Assembly: GCA_965205545.1 (NCBI GenBank)
Contig: OZ242170.1
Span: 62,001 to 126,000, forward strand
Source of the DNA: Bin55 sp965205545
GTDB lineage: Bacteria > Pseudomonadota > Gammaproteobacteria > Pseudomonadales > Azotimanducaceae
DNA length: 64,000 nucleotides
Reading direction: 5' to 3'
The notes under the pieces were generated by a model, which worked only from the letters and a program-made list of their open reading frames with translations, had not been told where the DNA came from and did no database searches. The translations under genes and the position numbers were made by a program. Shown here piece after piece: positions 25,556 to 35,931 of this stretch (the stretch's first letter is position 1; each line of letters starts with the position of its first letter).

Positions 25556-26260
25556 ATGCGTGTAAGCATTTTTCGATTTGTTCCGGGGATGGATGCCAAA
25601 CCCCGCATGCAAGACTACGAGTTTGAGCTTCCAAGGGACCGCGATCTCATGGTTCTCGACGTATTGGAGCAACTCAAGGCGCATGACTCCTCCATCAGCT
25701 ATCGTCGTTCCTGCCGTGAAGGCGTTTGCGGTTCCGATGGAATGAACATGAACGGCAAGAACGGACTGGCGTGCAAGACCCCAGTGAGCGAAGTGGCGAA
25801 GCGAGATCGCTTGGAGCTTCGTCCGTTGCCTGGGTTGCCCGTGATTCGGGACCTCGTGGTCGATATGTCCCAGTTCTATAGGCAATACGAACGTGTGGAG
25901 CCGTACTTGAACAACGACTCTCCACCCCCCGCTCAGGAACGACTGCAATCTCAAGAGGAGAGAGCAAAACTTGACGGACTCTACGAGTGCATTTTGTGCG
26001 CTTGTTGCACTACCTCTTGTCCTTCGTTTTGGTGGAACCCTGACAAATTCTTAGGTCCTGCCGCGCTGCTGCAGTCGTACCGATTTTTGGCGGACAGCCG
26101 CGACACGGCTACCGAGGAAAGACTGGCGAAGCTTGACGACCCCTATAGCGTATTCCGTTGCCGCGGCGTAATGAATTGCGTCAACTCATGTCCAAAGGAC
26201 TTGAATCCCACACGGGCGATAAACCAAATTCGAACCTTGCTTGTGAAGAGCGGCACATAA
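25556..26260 (+). CDS. sdhB: Succinate dehydrogenase iron-sulfur subunit
   Basis: 234 residues. The plant-type 2Fe-2S centre is formed by SCREGVCGSDGMNMNG and its distal cysteine GLAC. The bacterial-type 4Fe-4S and 3Fe-4S ligands are in CILCACCTTSCPSFWW, CRGVMNCVNSCPKDLNP. It passes electrons from SdhA flavin to ubiquinone. Two bases separate it from sdhA and 46 from sucA. Confidence 0.97.
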   Translation: MRVSIFRFVPGMDAKPRMQDYEFELPRDRDLMVLDVLEQLKAHDSSISYRRSCREGVCGSDGMNMNGKNGLACKTPVSEVAKRDRLELRPLPGLPVIRDLVVDMSQFYRQYERVEPYLNNDSPPPAQERLQSQEERAKLDGLYECILCACCTTSCPSFWWNPDKFLGPAALLQSYRFLADSRDTATEERLAKLDDPYSVFRCRGVMNCVNSCPKDLNPTRAINQIRTLLVKSGT

Positions 26261-26306
26261 GCGGGCTTGTGCCGTATCAATTGGTCTAGAACGAGAGGAC
26301 GCCGCC

Positions 26307-29153
26307 ATGGCTGAATCATTCCTTCAACGAATGGAGTCGAGTTCCCACTTGGCTGGAAGCAGTGCCGTCTACATTGAGGCGATGTACGAAAGGTACCTAG
26401 CAGATGCCAATTCGGTTCCCGAGCAGTGGCGTGAGTACTTCGGAACGTTGCCCTATTCGGATGCCAAGGCAATCGACATTCCTCACAGCTCAATTATCAA
26501 TCACTTCGAGAGATTGGGCAGAAATCGGCTCAAGGCACGTCCCGAACGCGTTAGCACGGAAATCATGTCCGAGCATGAACGCAAACAAATCCAAGTCATG
26601 GAGCTCATAGACGCCTATCGCGCTCGAGGACACCGCAAGGCGCATGTCGATCCATTGGAAAAGTGGGAACGTGATCGAGCGCCGGATTTGGAGCTTGATT
26701 ACCACAATCTCAGTGTGGCGGACCTCAATACAGTCTTCCAGACAGGGTCTTCAGATCTCTTTGAGGACGATGGAAGACCTCTGCACGAAATCATTTCGGC
26801 GTTAGAGGAGACATATTGCGGCTCGATAGGAGCGGAATATGTCTACGTAACGACAGCACAGGAGCGTAGATGGATTCAGGGACGCCTCGAGTCGGTTCAT
26901 TCACACATGAAATTCGAGCGTGACCACAAGCGACGAGTCTTGGAACGCCTTACGGCAGCAGAAGGATTGGAACGCTACCTCCACAATCGCTATCCGGGCA
27001 CCAAGCGATTTGGACTTGAGGGAGCCGAGAGCCTAATCCCGCTACTACACGAGGTCACTCAACGCGCGGGCATGTGGAAGATTCGCGAAATAGTTATTGG
27101 AATGGCACACAGAGGCAGATTGAATGTCTTGGTGAACATTCTTGGCAAGGAGACCGAGGACATATTCGAGGAATTCGAGGGTACAGCGCCCGAAACCTCC
27201 GCAACTGGCGACGTCAAATATCACATGGGGTTTTCGTCGAACTTGGACAGCCTTGGCAAGCAGATTCATTTGGCCTTGGCGTTCAATCCATCTCATCTCG
27301 AAATTGTGGGTCCGGTCGTAGAGGGATCGGTGAGGGCTCGACAGGATCGGCGACTAGATAAGGCCGGCGTTGAGGTAATTCCAATTCTCATTCACGGAGA
27401 CGCGGCGATTGCGGGCCAAGGCGTTGTGATGGAAACATTTCAAATGTCGCAGACTCGAGGTTTCTACACGGGCGGCACCATCCACATCATCATCAACAAC
27501 CAGATTGGGTTCACCACTAGCAAGCGAGAGGATGCGCGATCAACCGAGTATTGCAGCGAGGTCGCGAAAATCATGAGGGCGCCGATATTTCATGTGAATG
27601 GCGACGACCCCGAGGCGGTGGTCGCGGTTGCTCAGTTGGCGATGGATTATCGAACCGGATTTGGGAAAGACTTCATTATCGATCTTGTTTGCTATCGACG
27701 TCGTGGACACAACGAAGCGGAAGATCCAATGAAGACTCAACCGTTGATGTACCAGCAAATCAGGCAGCATCCAACCACTCGAACAATCTATGCAGAACGC
27801 TTAATTCGCGAAGGGGCCGTGACACAAGCCGAAGCAGACGAGTGGGTGGCCGATTTCCGTGATCGCCTCGACAAGGGCGATACCGTTGCTCCCTCCGTCG
27901 TAAGCGAACCGGATCAATCCATGTTCGTTGATTGGAAACCCTACTTGGGGCACGACTGGGACGCTCCTGGAGACACGAATTTTCCGATTCCGCGTCTTCA
28001 GGAAGTGATGGGAAAAGCCAATTCGATCCCTGTAGGTATCCGTATGCACAAGCAAGTCGAGGGTATCTACGAAGACCGTCGTCGCATGGCCGCGGGCGCG
28101 CTAGCAGCTAACTGGGGTTTTGGAGAAATGTCAGCCTATGCAACGCTGCTGGATCAAGGCTATGACATACGCATAACTGGGCAGGACGTCGGTGTGGGAA
28201 CGTTTTCGCACAGGCATGCGTGCGTTTACTGCCAAAAGACTGGCGAGCAGGTAGTTCCCATGCAACTCGCCTTCCCGGATCGGGGATTCCAAATCTACGA
28301 TTCGTTGCTTTCTGAGGAGGGCGTTCTCGCGTTTGAATACGGTTACGCAACAACTGCGCCAAACACTTTGGTGATCTGGGAAGCTCAATTCGGGGACTTC
28401 GCCAATGGTGCGCAAGTTGTCATAGACCAGTTCGTTTCGAGTGGAGAAGCAAAGTGGGGTCGCGCATGCGGATTGGTCATGCTGCTCCCGCATGGATTTG
28501 AAGGTGCTGGTCCCGAGCACTCTTCAGCGCGACTAGAGAGATTCCTGCAACTTTGCGCACAGCACAACATGCAGGTGTGCGTGCCTTCAACTCCCGCACA
28601 AATGTTCCATATGTTGCGCAGGCAGATGATTCGTCCCATGCGCCGACCGCTTATCGCATTGACTCCGAAGAGCCTGTTGCGACACAAACTTGCAGTCTCG
28701 ACAATAGACGAGATCGCGCTGGGCCATTTTCACAACATAATCGACGAAGTAGACAACATCGAATTGGATCGGGTCAAGCGTCTGGTTCTTTGCTCAGGCA
28801 AGGTTTACTACGACCTATTGGATCGACGCCGAGAGGATGGCAGAAGCGACATCGCCATTGCGCGTCTAGAGCAACTCTATCCGTTTCCCAGAGAAGAACT
28901 TGCCACCATTCTGTCGAAGTACGACAACTTGCAGGAAATGTTCTGGTGTCAGGAGGAACCACAGAATCAAGGAGCTTGGTACTCCAGTCGCCATCATTTG
29001 GATCGAGTGCTCGATGCCGTCAAACCCCACATTGAACTTGCCTATGCAGGGCGGAAAGCCTATGCGGCACCTGCGGTAGGCTTGGCTTCACGGCATGTGA
29101 GGCAGCAAGCGGAACTGGTGGAGCAAGCTCTCTACGGCGACAGGGAAGACTAA
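26307..29153 (+). CDS. sucA: 2-oxoglutarate dehydrogenase E1 component
   Basis: 948 residues, the standard E1o length. The N-terminal motif YIEAMYERYLADANSVPEQW is the segment that docks to E2. Thiamine-diphosphate binding is seen in HMGFSSN-like HMGFSSNL and GDAAIAGQGVVMETFQMS, and IIINNQIGFTTS is a further conserved element. Transketolase-like pyrimidine domain motifs follow (GQDVGVGTFSHRHA, LPHGFEGAGPEHSSARLERF). It decarboxylates 2-oxoglutarate and transfers the succinyl group to lipoyl-SucB. Confidence 0.97.
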   Translation: MAESFLQRMESSSHLAGSSAVYIEAMYERYLADANSVPEQWREYFGTLPYSDAKAIDIPHSSIINHFERLGRNRLKARPERVSTEIMSEHERKQIQVMELIDAYRARGHRKAHVDPLEKWERDRAPDLELDYHNLSVADLNTVFQTGSSDLFEDDGRPLHEIISALEETYCGSIGAEYVYVTTAQERRWIQGRLESVHSHMKFERDHKRRVLERLTAAEGLERYLHNRYPGTKRFGLEGAESLIPLLHEVTQRAGMWKIREIVIGMAHRGRLNVLVNILGKETEDIFEEFEGTAPETSATGDVKYHMGFSSNLDSLGKQIHLALAFNPSHLEIVGPVVEGSVRARQDRRLDKAGVEVIPILIHGDAAIAGQGVVMETFQMSQTRGFYTGGTIHIIINNQIGFTTSKREDARSTEYCSEVAKIMRAPIFHVNGDDPEAVVAVAQLAMDYRTGFGKDFIIDLVCYRRRGHNEAEDPMKTQPLMYQQIRQHPTTRTIYAERLIREGAVTQAEADEWVADFRDRLDKGDTVAPSVVSEPDQSMFVDWKPYLGHDWDAPGDTNFPIPRLQEVMGKANSIPVGIRMHKQVEGIYEDRRRMAAGALAANWGFGEMSAYATLLDQGYDIRITGQDVGVGTFSHRHACVYCQKTGEQVVPMQLAFPDRGFQIYDSLLSEEGVLAFEYGYATTAPNTLVIWEAQFGDFANGAQVVIDQFVSSGEAKWGRACGLVMLLPHGFEGAGPEHSSARLERFLQLCAQHNMQVCVPSTPAQMFHMLRRQMIRPMRRPLIALTPKSLLRHKLAVSTIDEIALGHFHNIIDEVDNIELDRVKRLVLCSGKVYYDLLDRRREDGRSDIAIARLEQLYPFPREELATILSKYDNLQEMFWCQEEPQNQGAWYSSRHHLDRVLDAVKPHIELAYAGRKAYAAPAVGLASRHVRQQAELVEQALYGDRED

Positions 29154-29154
29154 C

Positions 29155-30381
29155 GTGACGATTGAAATTTCGGTTCCTGCCTTTCCCGAGTCCATTTCGG
29201 AAGGCGAATTGTCCAAGTGGTACAAGCAAGTTGGCGACTACATCGAGAGAGATGCCCTTCTCGTCGATGTCGAGACAGAGAAGACCACCTTGGAAATTCC
29301 AAGCCCCGTCTCAGGAGTAATAGTTCAAATCCTCAAGGAAGAGGGCGCAACCGTCGAAGGCAAGGAGGTCATCGCTGTCATTCAAGAGGGAGCTCGTCCG
29401 GCCATTGACAGCACGTCGGATGGTTCGGGCGCAGTAGTCGAAGACGAGCCTTCCACGTCGGATACTGAGGTCCAGGAGATCGTCGCGTCGCCTTCTGCAA
29501 GACGATTGGCGAATGAACGCGAAATTGGTCTCTCAACCGTCGTTGGAACAGGTCGAGGTGGACTGATTACACGGGACGATGTCGCTGCAGCAATCAGATT
29601 GCGTGAGACAGGAACTCACTCTCAGAAAGAGAGCGAAGATGCCACTATAGAGGAAGCTGCAGACACCGACACCGGCGAACGCGTTGAAAGACGGGTGCCA
29701 ATGACAAGACTCCGTGCCACGATTGCCAACAGGCTGGTCGAGGCACAGCATAACGCGGCCATGCTGACGACATTCAATGAAGTCGACATGGAACCGATCA
29801 TGCGGATGCGTCGCCAATACCAAGAGGAGTTTCAAGCGGCGCACAACGGAACCCGATTGGGTTTCATGAGCTTCTTCGTACGCGCGTCGGTTGAAGCGCT
29901 AAAGCGATTTCCATTGGTCAATGCATCCATAGACGGTTCGGAAATCGTGTACCACGGCTTCTACGACATAGGTGTTGCCGTAAGTACTGATCGCGGGCTG
30001 GTAGTACCCATTGTCCGAGACGCGGACGCATTGGGACTAGCTCAAATTGAGGATCAGATCGTGTCGTACGGCGAGAAGGCCCGCGACGGCAAGCTGGCTA
30101 TTGAAGACATGCAGGGTGGAACGTTCACAATTTCCAATGGCGGAGTGTTTGGATCACTGCTATCAACGCCAATTCTGAATCCCCCGCAAACGGCAATCTT
30201 GGGCATGCACAAGATCCAAGAAAGGCCTGTTGTTGTTGATGGCGAGGTTGCAATCAGACCAATGATGTATCTTGCGCTCTCATACGATCATCGCCTAATT
30301 GATGGTCGGGAAGCCGTACGATTCCTAGTGGCGATCAAAGGCATGTTGGAAGACCCCGCCCGAATCCTGTTGGAACTATGA
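29155..30381 (+). CDS. sucB: Dihydrolipoamide succinyltransferase (E2 of 2-oxoglutarate dehydrogenase)
   Basis: 408 residues from GTG 29155, one base after the sucA stop codon. The lipoyl domain has the lysine in DVETEKTTLEIPS. The E3-binding domain is SPSARRLANEREIGLSTVVG with GRGGLITRDDV. The catalytic domain ends with SYDHRLIDGREAV containing the active-site His and Asp. It forms the core of the complex and makes succinyl-CoA. Confidence 0.97.
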   Translation: MTIEISVPAFPESISEGELSKWYKQVGDYIERDALLVDVETEKTTLEIPSPVSGVIVQILKEEGATVEGKEVIAVIQEGARPAIDSTSDGSGAVVEDEPSTSDTEVQEIVASPSARRLANEREIGLSTVVGTGRGGLITRDDVAAAIRLRETGTHSQKESEDATIEEAADTDTGERVERRVPMTRLRATIANRLVEAQHNAAMLTTFNEVDMEPIMRMRRQYQEEFQAAHNGTRLGFMSFFVRASVEALKRFPLVNASIDGSEIVYHGFYDIGVAVSTDRGLVVPIVRDADALGLAQIEDQIVSYGEKARDGKLAIEDMQGGTFTISNGGVFGSLLSTPILNPPQTAILGMHKIQERPVVVDGEVAIRPMMYLALSYDHRLIDGREAVRFLVAIKGMLEDPARILLEL

Positions 30382-30394
30382 GGAGAAACCTGCA

Positions 30395-31831
30395 ATGAGC
30401 AAAAACGCAGACGTAGTGGTTGTTGGAGCGGGTCCAGCAGGTTATGCAGCAGCGATTCGATGCGCCCAATTGGGTTTTTCTGTAATTTGCGTTGACAAGT
30501 CCAAGGACTCTCAGGGGCAACCGACCTTAGGCGGGACCTGCTTAAACTGGGGATGCATTCCGTCAAAAGCGTTGCTCGACGTGTCCCACAAGTACAACGA
30601 AATGCACAAGCTCGATGCCATGGGGATCGATACCGGTGATTCGAAAATCGACATTGCCAAGATGCTCAACTACAAGGACTCCGTGGTCGAGCAGCTTACG
30701 AAGGGGATTGGCTTGTTGTTCGAGGGCAACGGAATTGAGTTTGTGCACGGACGAGGCAAGTTGCTGGATGGACGTCGGGTAAGTGTTAGCTCAGATGAAG
30801 GAGAGAGCGAGGAAATCCAAGCAGAGCATGTGATTCTCGCTCCAGGTTCTGTACCGATTGAAATACCAGCAGCACCCTTGGACTACGAGAATGTAGTAGA
30901 TTCAACGGGTGCTTTGGAATTTGACAAGGCTCCTGCCCGTCTTGGCGTTATTGGAGCGGGAATCGTTGGGCTGGAGTTGGGCAGCGTATGGGCCCGGCTG
31001 GGTTCAGACGTAGTGATTCTCGAAGCGCTTGACGACTTCCTGCCTGCGACGGACCGAAGGGTCGCGCGAGACGCAATGAGGATTTTCTCGAAGCAGGGAT
31101 TGGATATTCGTTTGGGTGCTAGAGTGACCAATACCGTTGTAGAGGGCGAAACGGTCAAAGTGTCCTACCAGTTGCAAAACGAAGACAAGGTATTGGAATG
31201 TGACAAGCTCATTGTCGCAGTTGGGAGACGGCCCTACACTGAGGGCTTGCTAGCCGACGACAGTCGCGTCAATTTGGACGAAAGAGGCTATCTGTTTGTC
31301 AACGATTTGTGTGCGACAGATGCACCAAATGTGTATGCAGTTGGTGATGTAGTTCGAGGGCCGATGCTCGCGCACAAGGGCATGGAAGAGGGCGTAATGG
31401 TCGCAGAGAGAATTGCGGGGCAAAAGCCTGTGGTTAACTACGACACCGTACCTTCCGTCATCTACACGCTGCCCGAAGTTGCTTGGGTTGGCTTGTCGGA
31501 AGAGGAGCTCAAGGCAAGTGGCGAAGAAGTCAACACGGGCATGTTTTCCTTTGGCGCCAATGGTCGAGCAATTGCCGCCAATGAGAGCGACGGATTTGTC
31601 AAGGTGATATCCGATGCGGAGAGTGACAGGATTCTAGGAATGCACATATTGGGCGCGCAAGCTTCTGAATTGATTGCTCAAGGCGTAATCGCCATGGAGT
31701 TTGGAGCAACCGCAGAAGACTTGGCTCTTACGATGTTCGCTCATCCTTCCTTATCCGAGGCGGTGCATGAAGCTGCACTTGGTGTTTCTGGAAGCGCCAT
31801 ACACGCGATCGCTCGAAGGAAGCGAAGCTAA
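30395..31831 (+). CDS. lpd: Dihydrolipoyl dehydrogenase (E3)
   Basis: 478 residues. FAD motif GAGPAGYAAAIRCAQLG, redox disulfide GGTCLNWGCIPSKAL, NAD-binding GAGIVGLELGSVWARLG, and the C-terminal catalytic pair in AHPSLSEAVHEAAL. It reoxidises dihydrolipoyl groups on SucB with NAD. It lies 13 bases after sucB, with an AGGAG ribosome site, so it is the dedicated E3 of this complex. Confidence 0.96.
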   Translation: MSKNADVVVVGAGPAGYAAAIRCAQLGFSVICVDKSKDSQGQPTLGGTCLNWGCIPSKALLDVSHKYNEMHKLDAMGIDTGDSKIDIAKMLNYKDSVVEQLTKGIGLLFEGNGIEFVHGRGKLLDGRRVSVSSDEGESEEIQAEHVILAPGSVPIEIPAAPLDYENVVDSTGALEFDKAPARLGVIGAGIVGLELGSVWARLGSDVVILEALDDFLPATDRRVARDAMRIFSKQGLDIRLGARVTNTVVEGETVKVSYQLQNEDKVLECDKLIVAVGRRPYTEGLLADDSRVNLDERGYLFVNDLCATDAPNVYAVGDVVRGPMLAHKGMEEGVMVAERIAGQKPVVNYDTVPSVIYTLPEVAWVGLSEEELKASGEEVNTGMFSFGANGRAIAANESDGFVKVISDAESDRILGMHILGAQASELIAQGVIAMEFGATAEDLALTMFAHPSLSEAVHEAALGVSGSAIHAIARRKRS

Positions 31832-31833
31832 CT

Positions 31834-31856
31834 CAAGCTAGGTCTAACCTGGCTTG
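31834..31856 (+). promoter_or_regulatory. Intercistronic hairpin between lpd and sucC
   Basis: CAAGCTAGGT, loop CTA, ACCTGGCTTG forms a 10-bp stem with one U-G wobble, two bases after the lpd stop. No T-run follows, so it is more likely an RNA stability or processing element within the long operon than a terminator. Confidence 0.45.
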
Positions 31857-31901
31857 TCGAACGCAACCCTTTCGTTCCTGTAATTCCACGGAAATCGAAC
31901 G

Positions 31902-33071
31902 TTGAATCTTCACGAGTTTCAAGCAAAAGAGCTGTTTAGAGAGTACGGTCTCCCTGTTTCCAAGGGATTGGTCGCAAGTTCTAGTGAAGAAGCCGTAGCC
32001 GCAGCTGCTCAACTTGACGGTGACCGATGGGCATGCAAAGTGCAAGTGCATGCAGGCGGTCGAGGCAAGGCAGGCGGTGTCAAGATGGTGGACGGAGTGA
32101 ACGGGGTGAAGGACTTTGCCGATAGCTGGCTAGGCAAGAGGCTCGTCACGCATCAAACAGATGCAAGAGGACAACCGGTCAATCACATCTACATTGAAGA
32201 GCTCTCTGAAATCGATCGTGAATTCTATTTTGGCATTGTCGTTGACCGATCGTCGCAACGAGTGGTCGTCATGGCTTCGACTGAAGGTGGTGTTGAAATA
32301 GAGCAAGTGGCCGAACAAACACCCGAGAAGATTCTTCGAGCAACCATAGATCCCGCCATTGGCGCACAACCGTATCAAGGACGTTCCTTGGCATTTGGCA
32401 TGGGTTTGGTAGGTGAACAAGTTCAGCAATTCACCAACGTTTTCCTGAATCTCTGTCGTCTATTTCATGAATTGGACTGTTCACTCGTCGAAGTGAATCC
32501 TCTCGTGTTGACGAGCGAAGGCAATATCCATTGCCTTGATGCCAAGATGAATGTAGACGGCAATGCCCTTTTCCGTCAACCAAGACTGGCAAGCATGCGT
32601 GATGCGCAACAAGAGGATGAACGGGAATCGCAGGCTACGGAATTTGGCCTTAGCTACGTTGCATTGGATGGAAATATTGGATGCATGGTTAATGGCGCTG
32701 GATTGGCGATGGGAACCATGGATCTTGTCAAGTTCTTTGGCGGAAACCCCGCGAATTTTCTCGACGTGGGGGGAGGAGTCAACGCAGAATCGGTTGCGGA
32801 AGCCTTCAAGATAATTCTTGACGACACAGATGTGAAAGCTGTCTTGATCAACATATTTGGCGGGATTGTGTCTTGCGTTGTCATCGCCGAGGGCATTGTC
32901 GAAGCCTATAAGGAAGTTGGCGTAGACGTACCCGTAGTTGTGCGTTTCGATGGGAACAGTGCGGACGAAGGAAGGCAAGTCTTGCAACGTAGCGGATTGG
33001 CCATCATTGCGGCTGACACGCTCCAGGAAGCTACACGAAGTGCGGTGGACGCGGCTGGAGAGGCTGCGTGA
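31902..33071 (+). CDS. sucC: Succinyl-CoA synthetase beta subunit (ADP-forming)
   Basis: 389 residues from TTG 31902 (NLHEFQAKELFREYGLPVS). ATP-grasp features CKVQVHAGGRGKAGGVK and EVNPLVLTSEG are present, and the CoA-ligase part has INIFGGIVSC and DGNSADEG. It pairs with SucD to make succinate and ATP from succinyl-CoA. The stop overlaps the sucD start. TTG has no strong ribosome site, so translation may depend on the upstream genes. Confidence 0.95.
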   Translation: MNLHEFQAKELFREYGLPVSKGLVASSSEEAVAAAAQLDGDRWACKVQVHAGGRGKAGGVKMVDGVNGVKDFADSWLGKRLVTHQTDARGQPVNHIYIEELSEIDREFYFGIVVDRSSQRVVVMASTEGGVEIEQVAEQTPEKILRATIDPAIGAQPYQGRSLAFGMGLVGEQVQQFTNVFLNLCRLFHELDCSLVEVNPLVLTSEGNIHCLDAKMNVDGNALFRQPRLASMRDAQQEDERESQATEFGLSYVALDGNIGCMVNGAGLAMGTMDLVKFFGGNPANFLDVGGGVNAESVAEAFKIILDDTDVKAVLINIFGGIVSCVVIAEGIVEAYKEVGVDVPVVVRFDGNSADEGRQVLQRSGLAIIAADTLQEATRSAVDAAGEAA

Positions 33072-33946
33072 GCATACTTGTCGATCGAGACACGCGCGTC
33101 ATATGCCAGGGAATCACGGGTTCCCAAGGCACGCTGCACTCTAAGCAAGCGCTTGAATACGGAACGCAATTGGTCGGTGGCGTAACCCCGGGCAAAGGCG
33201 GTTCCGTGCACTTGGGAGTACCTGTCTTCGACACCGTTCTTCAGGCAGTCGAAGCAACCCACGCGACGGCATCGGTTCTCTATGTCCCAGCACGATTTTG
33301 CCTTGACTCAATTCTAGAATCCTGCGATGCAGGAATCGAGTTGATCGTAGCTATAACCGAAGGTGTACCCACCTTGGACATGCTTCGAGCCAAGCTGGTT
33401 GTGGCTGCGAGCGGCGCGCGTCTAGTTGGTCCGAATTGTCCTGGCGTCATTACGCCGGGACAATGCAAGATTGGCATCATGCCAGGTGAAATTCACCGAC
33501 CCGGACGTGTGGGAATTGTCTCCCGGTCAGGCACCCTGACTTACGAAGCCGTCAAGCAGACCACTGATCGCGGGTTTGGGCAATCCACTTGCGTGGGCAT
33601 TGGTGGGGATCCTATACCTGGCACGAATTTCATAGACGTCATACGGTTGTTTGAAGACGACCCAGCCACAGATGCAATTGTCATGGTTGGAGAGATTGGC
33701 GGAACCGCAGAAGAGGAGACCGCTGACTACATAAAGGAAAACGTTTCCAAACCAGTAATTGCTTACATTGCCGGCACAACCGCGCCTAAGGGGAAACGCA
33801 TGGGTCACGCCGGTGCAATTATTGCTGGCGGTAAAGGTACCGCGGCAGAGAAATACCACGCGCTTGACGCCGCAGGCGTAGTCACCGTCAAGAATCTAGC
33901 GAGCATTGGCGAAGCGCTTGGTGAATGTCTGTCAGCCACCCAATAG
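33068..33946 (+). CDS. sucD: Succinyl-CoA synthetase alpha subunit
   Basis: 292 residues starting at a GTG that overlaps the sucC stop. CoA-binding GITGSQGTLHSKQALEYG lies at the N-terminus, GGDPIPGTNFIDV in the middle, and the phosphohistidine motif GKRMGHAGAI toward the end. It closes the TCA operon. Confidence 0.96.
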   Translation: MSILVDRDTRVICQGITGSQGTLHSKQALEYGTQLVGGVTPGKGGSVHLGVPVFDTVLQAVEATHATASVLYVPARFCLDSILESCDAGIELIVAITEGVPTLDMLRAKLVVAASGARLVGPNCPGVITPGQCKIGIMPGEIHRPGRVGIVSRSGTLTYEAVKQTTDRGFGQSTCVGIGGDPIPGTNFIDVIRLFEDDPATDAIVMVGEIGGTAEEETADYIKENVSKPVIAYIAGTTAPKGKRMGHAGAIIAGGKGTAAEKYHALDAAGVVTVKNLASIGEALGECLSATQ

Positions 33947-34039
33947 TCGTAAAGCTCCATCCGAGGTTGCTCTAAACTTGAAAGCATGTCCAAGAGCCTC
34001 TATCTACATCCGAGTTAGAACCAATTCGTCCCATTTGCC

Positions 34040-35920
34040 ATGACCACCGAAACATTGGGTTTCCAAACGGAAGCCAAGAAACTCCTACATCTCATGATCA
34101 ATTCCCTGTATTCGAACAGGGAAATATTTCTTCGCGAACTTATCAGCAACGCGTCGGATGCCATTGACAAGCTACGCTTTCAAGCGCTGGACAATCCAGA
34201 GCTCTTGGATGGCGATGGTGACCTCAAGATTTCAATCGATTTTGACAGTGATGCCAAGACGCTTTCGATCACAGACAACGGCATCGGCATGACTCGGGAC
34301 GAGGTGATCGAAAACCTGGGAACTATAGCCAAGTCTGGCACCGAAGAGTTCTTTCAACAGCTTTCCGGCGACCAGCAAAAGGACGCGTCCTTGATTGGTC
34401 AGTTCGGCGTCGGCTTTTACAGTTCCTTCATGGTGGCTGACGAAGTAGTCGTACAAACTCGAAAGGCAGGCACATCCGAAGGTACGCGTTGGGTGTCGAC
34501 CGGCGAAGATGAGTATTCCGTGTCCGATATCGAGACGGAACGGGGAACCCGAGTTACCTTGAAATTAAAGGAAGACGCTCAGGAATTCTGCGAAAGATTC
34601 TCACTTCAGTCCATCGTCCGCCGCTACAGCGACCATATCGCCGTTCCCGTCGACATGCCAAGTGCAGACACGGAGGAAGAAAAGGACAAACGAGAGACGG
34701 TCAACTCAGCAAAGGCACTATGGACTCGTTCACGTTCGGAGATTTCGGACGACGAATACAAAGAGTTCTACAAATACGTCTCTCACGATTTTGAAGACCC
34801 ATTGGCTTGGAGCCACAATCGTGTTGAAGGGCGGCTGGATTACACAAGCTTGCTCTTCATACCGAAGCGGGCGCCTTTCGACATGTTCAATCTCGATGCC
34901 CCTAGAGGATTGAAACTCTATGTGCAGCGTGTCTTCATCATGGATGAGGCAGAAACCTTCTTGCCTCTGTATTTGCGCTGGGTGAAAGGGATCGTTGATT
35001 CCAGCGACCTTCCTCTCAATGTTTCCCGTGAAATGCTGCAAGACAGCGAAGCTGTCCGAACAATTCGTTCAGCTTTGGAGCGAAGAGTACTAGACCGTTT
35101 GGAGAAGATTGCGGGAGACGACGAAGACGAATATAGTGCCTTTTGGGACGAGTTTGGCACTGTGCTCAAAGAGGGAACCGTGTCGGACAACCAGAATCGT
35201 GATGTTGTCGTTCAACTATTGCGGTTTACGACTACTCAGGATGTGTCGAATCCAGAAACTGGCAGAGCACAGCAGCGCACGTCGCTCAAACAGTACCTAG
35301 ATCGGGCTTCGAGCGAGCAAAACCACATATATTATGTACTTGGGGATAACGAGCGGGCAGCCCGGAATAGTCCTCACCTGGAAGCCCTGCAAAGTCAGGG
35401 AATCGAGGTGTTGATTCTTGGCGACCCAATTGATGCTTGGATGATGTCGCACCTTGTGGAATTCGAGGGCAAGAAGTTTCAAGACATCACACGCGGCGAA
35501 TTGGATCTGCCAGAATCTACTCAGGAAGACGACAAGAAAGATGAGACTGACGAGTCCGAGGAGCCACTGCTCAAGAGAATTGAAGAGGTGCTGAAGGACA
35601 AAGTTGAGGGAGTAAGCAAATCCAAGCGGCTAATTGACTCACCGGCCTGTCTTGTCTTGGCAGAGCACGATCTTGGACTACACATGCGGAGGATAATGGA
35701 AAGTGCGGGGCAGTCAGTGCCAGCTGCCAAACCGACGCTGGAAGTCAACTTGGATCACACTCTTGTGAAGCACATGAATAAGGAAGACGATGATGCTCGA
35801 TTTGGGGACTTTGCTCAATTGCTATTCGAGCAAGCGGCGTTTTCCGATGGGTCGTTTCCCATAGATGCCGGAATGCACGTGAAACGTGTCAATCGTCTAC
35901 TTGCGGAGCTGCTCCCTTAG
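34040..35920 (+). CDS. htpG: Chaperone HtpG (bacterial Hsp90)
   Basis: 626 residues, standard length. The ATPase domain has IFLRELISNASDAIDKLRF, DNGIGMTRDEV and GQFGVGFYSSFMVAD (lid and nucleotide contacts). The middle domain has LPLNVSREMLQ. The C-terminal dimerisation domain is preceded by an acidic segment (EDDKKDETDESEE). It is a cytosolic chaperone that remodels client proteins with DnaK. It is separated from sucD by 93 bases. Confidence 0.97.
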   Translation: MTTETLGFQTEAKKLLHLMINSLYSNREIFLRELISNASDAIDKLRFQALDNPELLDGDGDLKISIDFDSDAKTLSITDNGIGMTRDEVIENLGTIAKSGTEEFFQQLSGDQQKDASLIGQFGVGFYSSFMVADEVVVQTRKAGTSEGTRWVSTGEDEYSVSDIETERGTRVTLKLKEDAQEFCERFSLQSIVRRYSDHIAVPVDMPSADTEEEKDKRETVNSAKALWTRSRSEISDDEYKEFYKYVSHDFEDPLAWSHNRVEGRLDYTSLLFIPKRAPFDMFNLDAPRGLKLYVQRVFIMDEAETFLPLYLRWVKGIVDSSDLPLNVSREMLQDSEAVRTIRSALERRVLDRLEKIAGDDEDEYSAFWDEFGTVLKEGTVSDNQNRDVVVQLLRFTTTQDVSNPETGRAQQRTSLKQYLDRASSEQNHIYYVLGDNERAARNSPHLEALQSQGIEVLILGDPIDAWMMSHLVEFEGKKFQDITRGELDLPESTQEDDKKDETDESEEPLLKRIEEVLKDKVEGVSKSKRLIDSPACLVLAEHDLGLHMRRIMESAGQSVPAAKPTLEVNLDHTLVKHMNKEDDDARFGDFAQLLFEQAAFSDGSFPIDAGMHVKRVNRLLAELLP

Positions 35921-35931
35921 CGAGGAGAACT

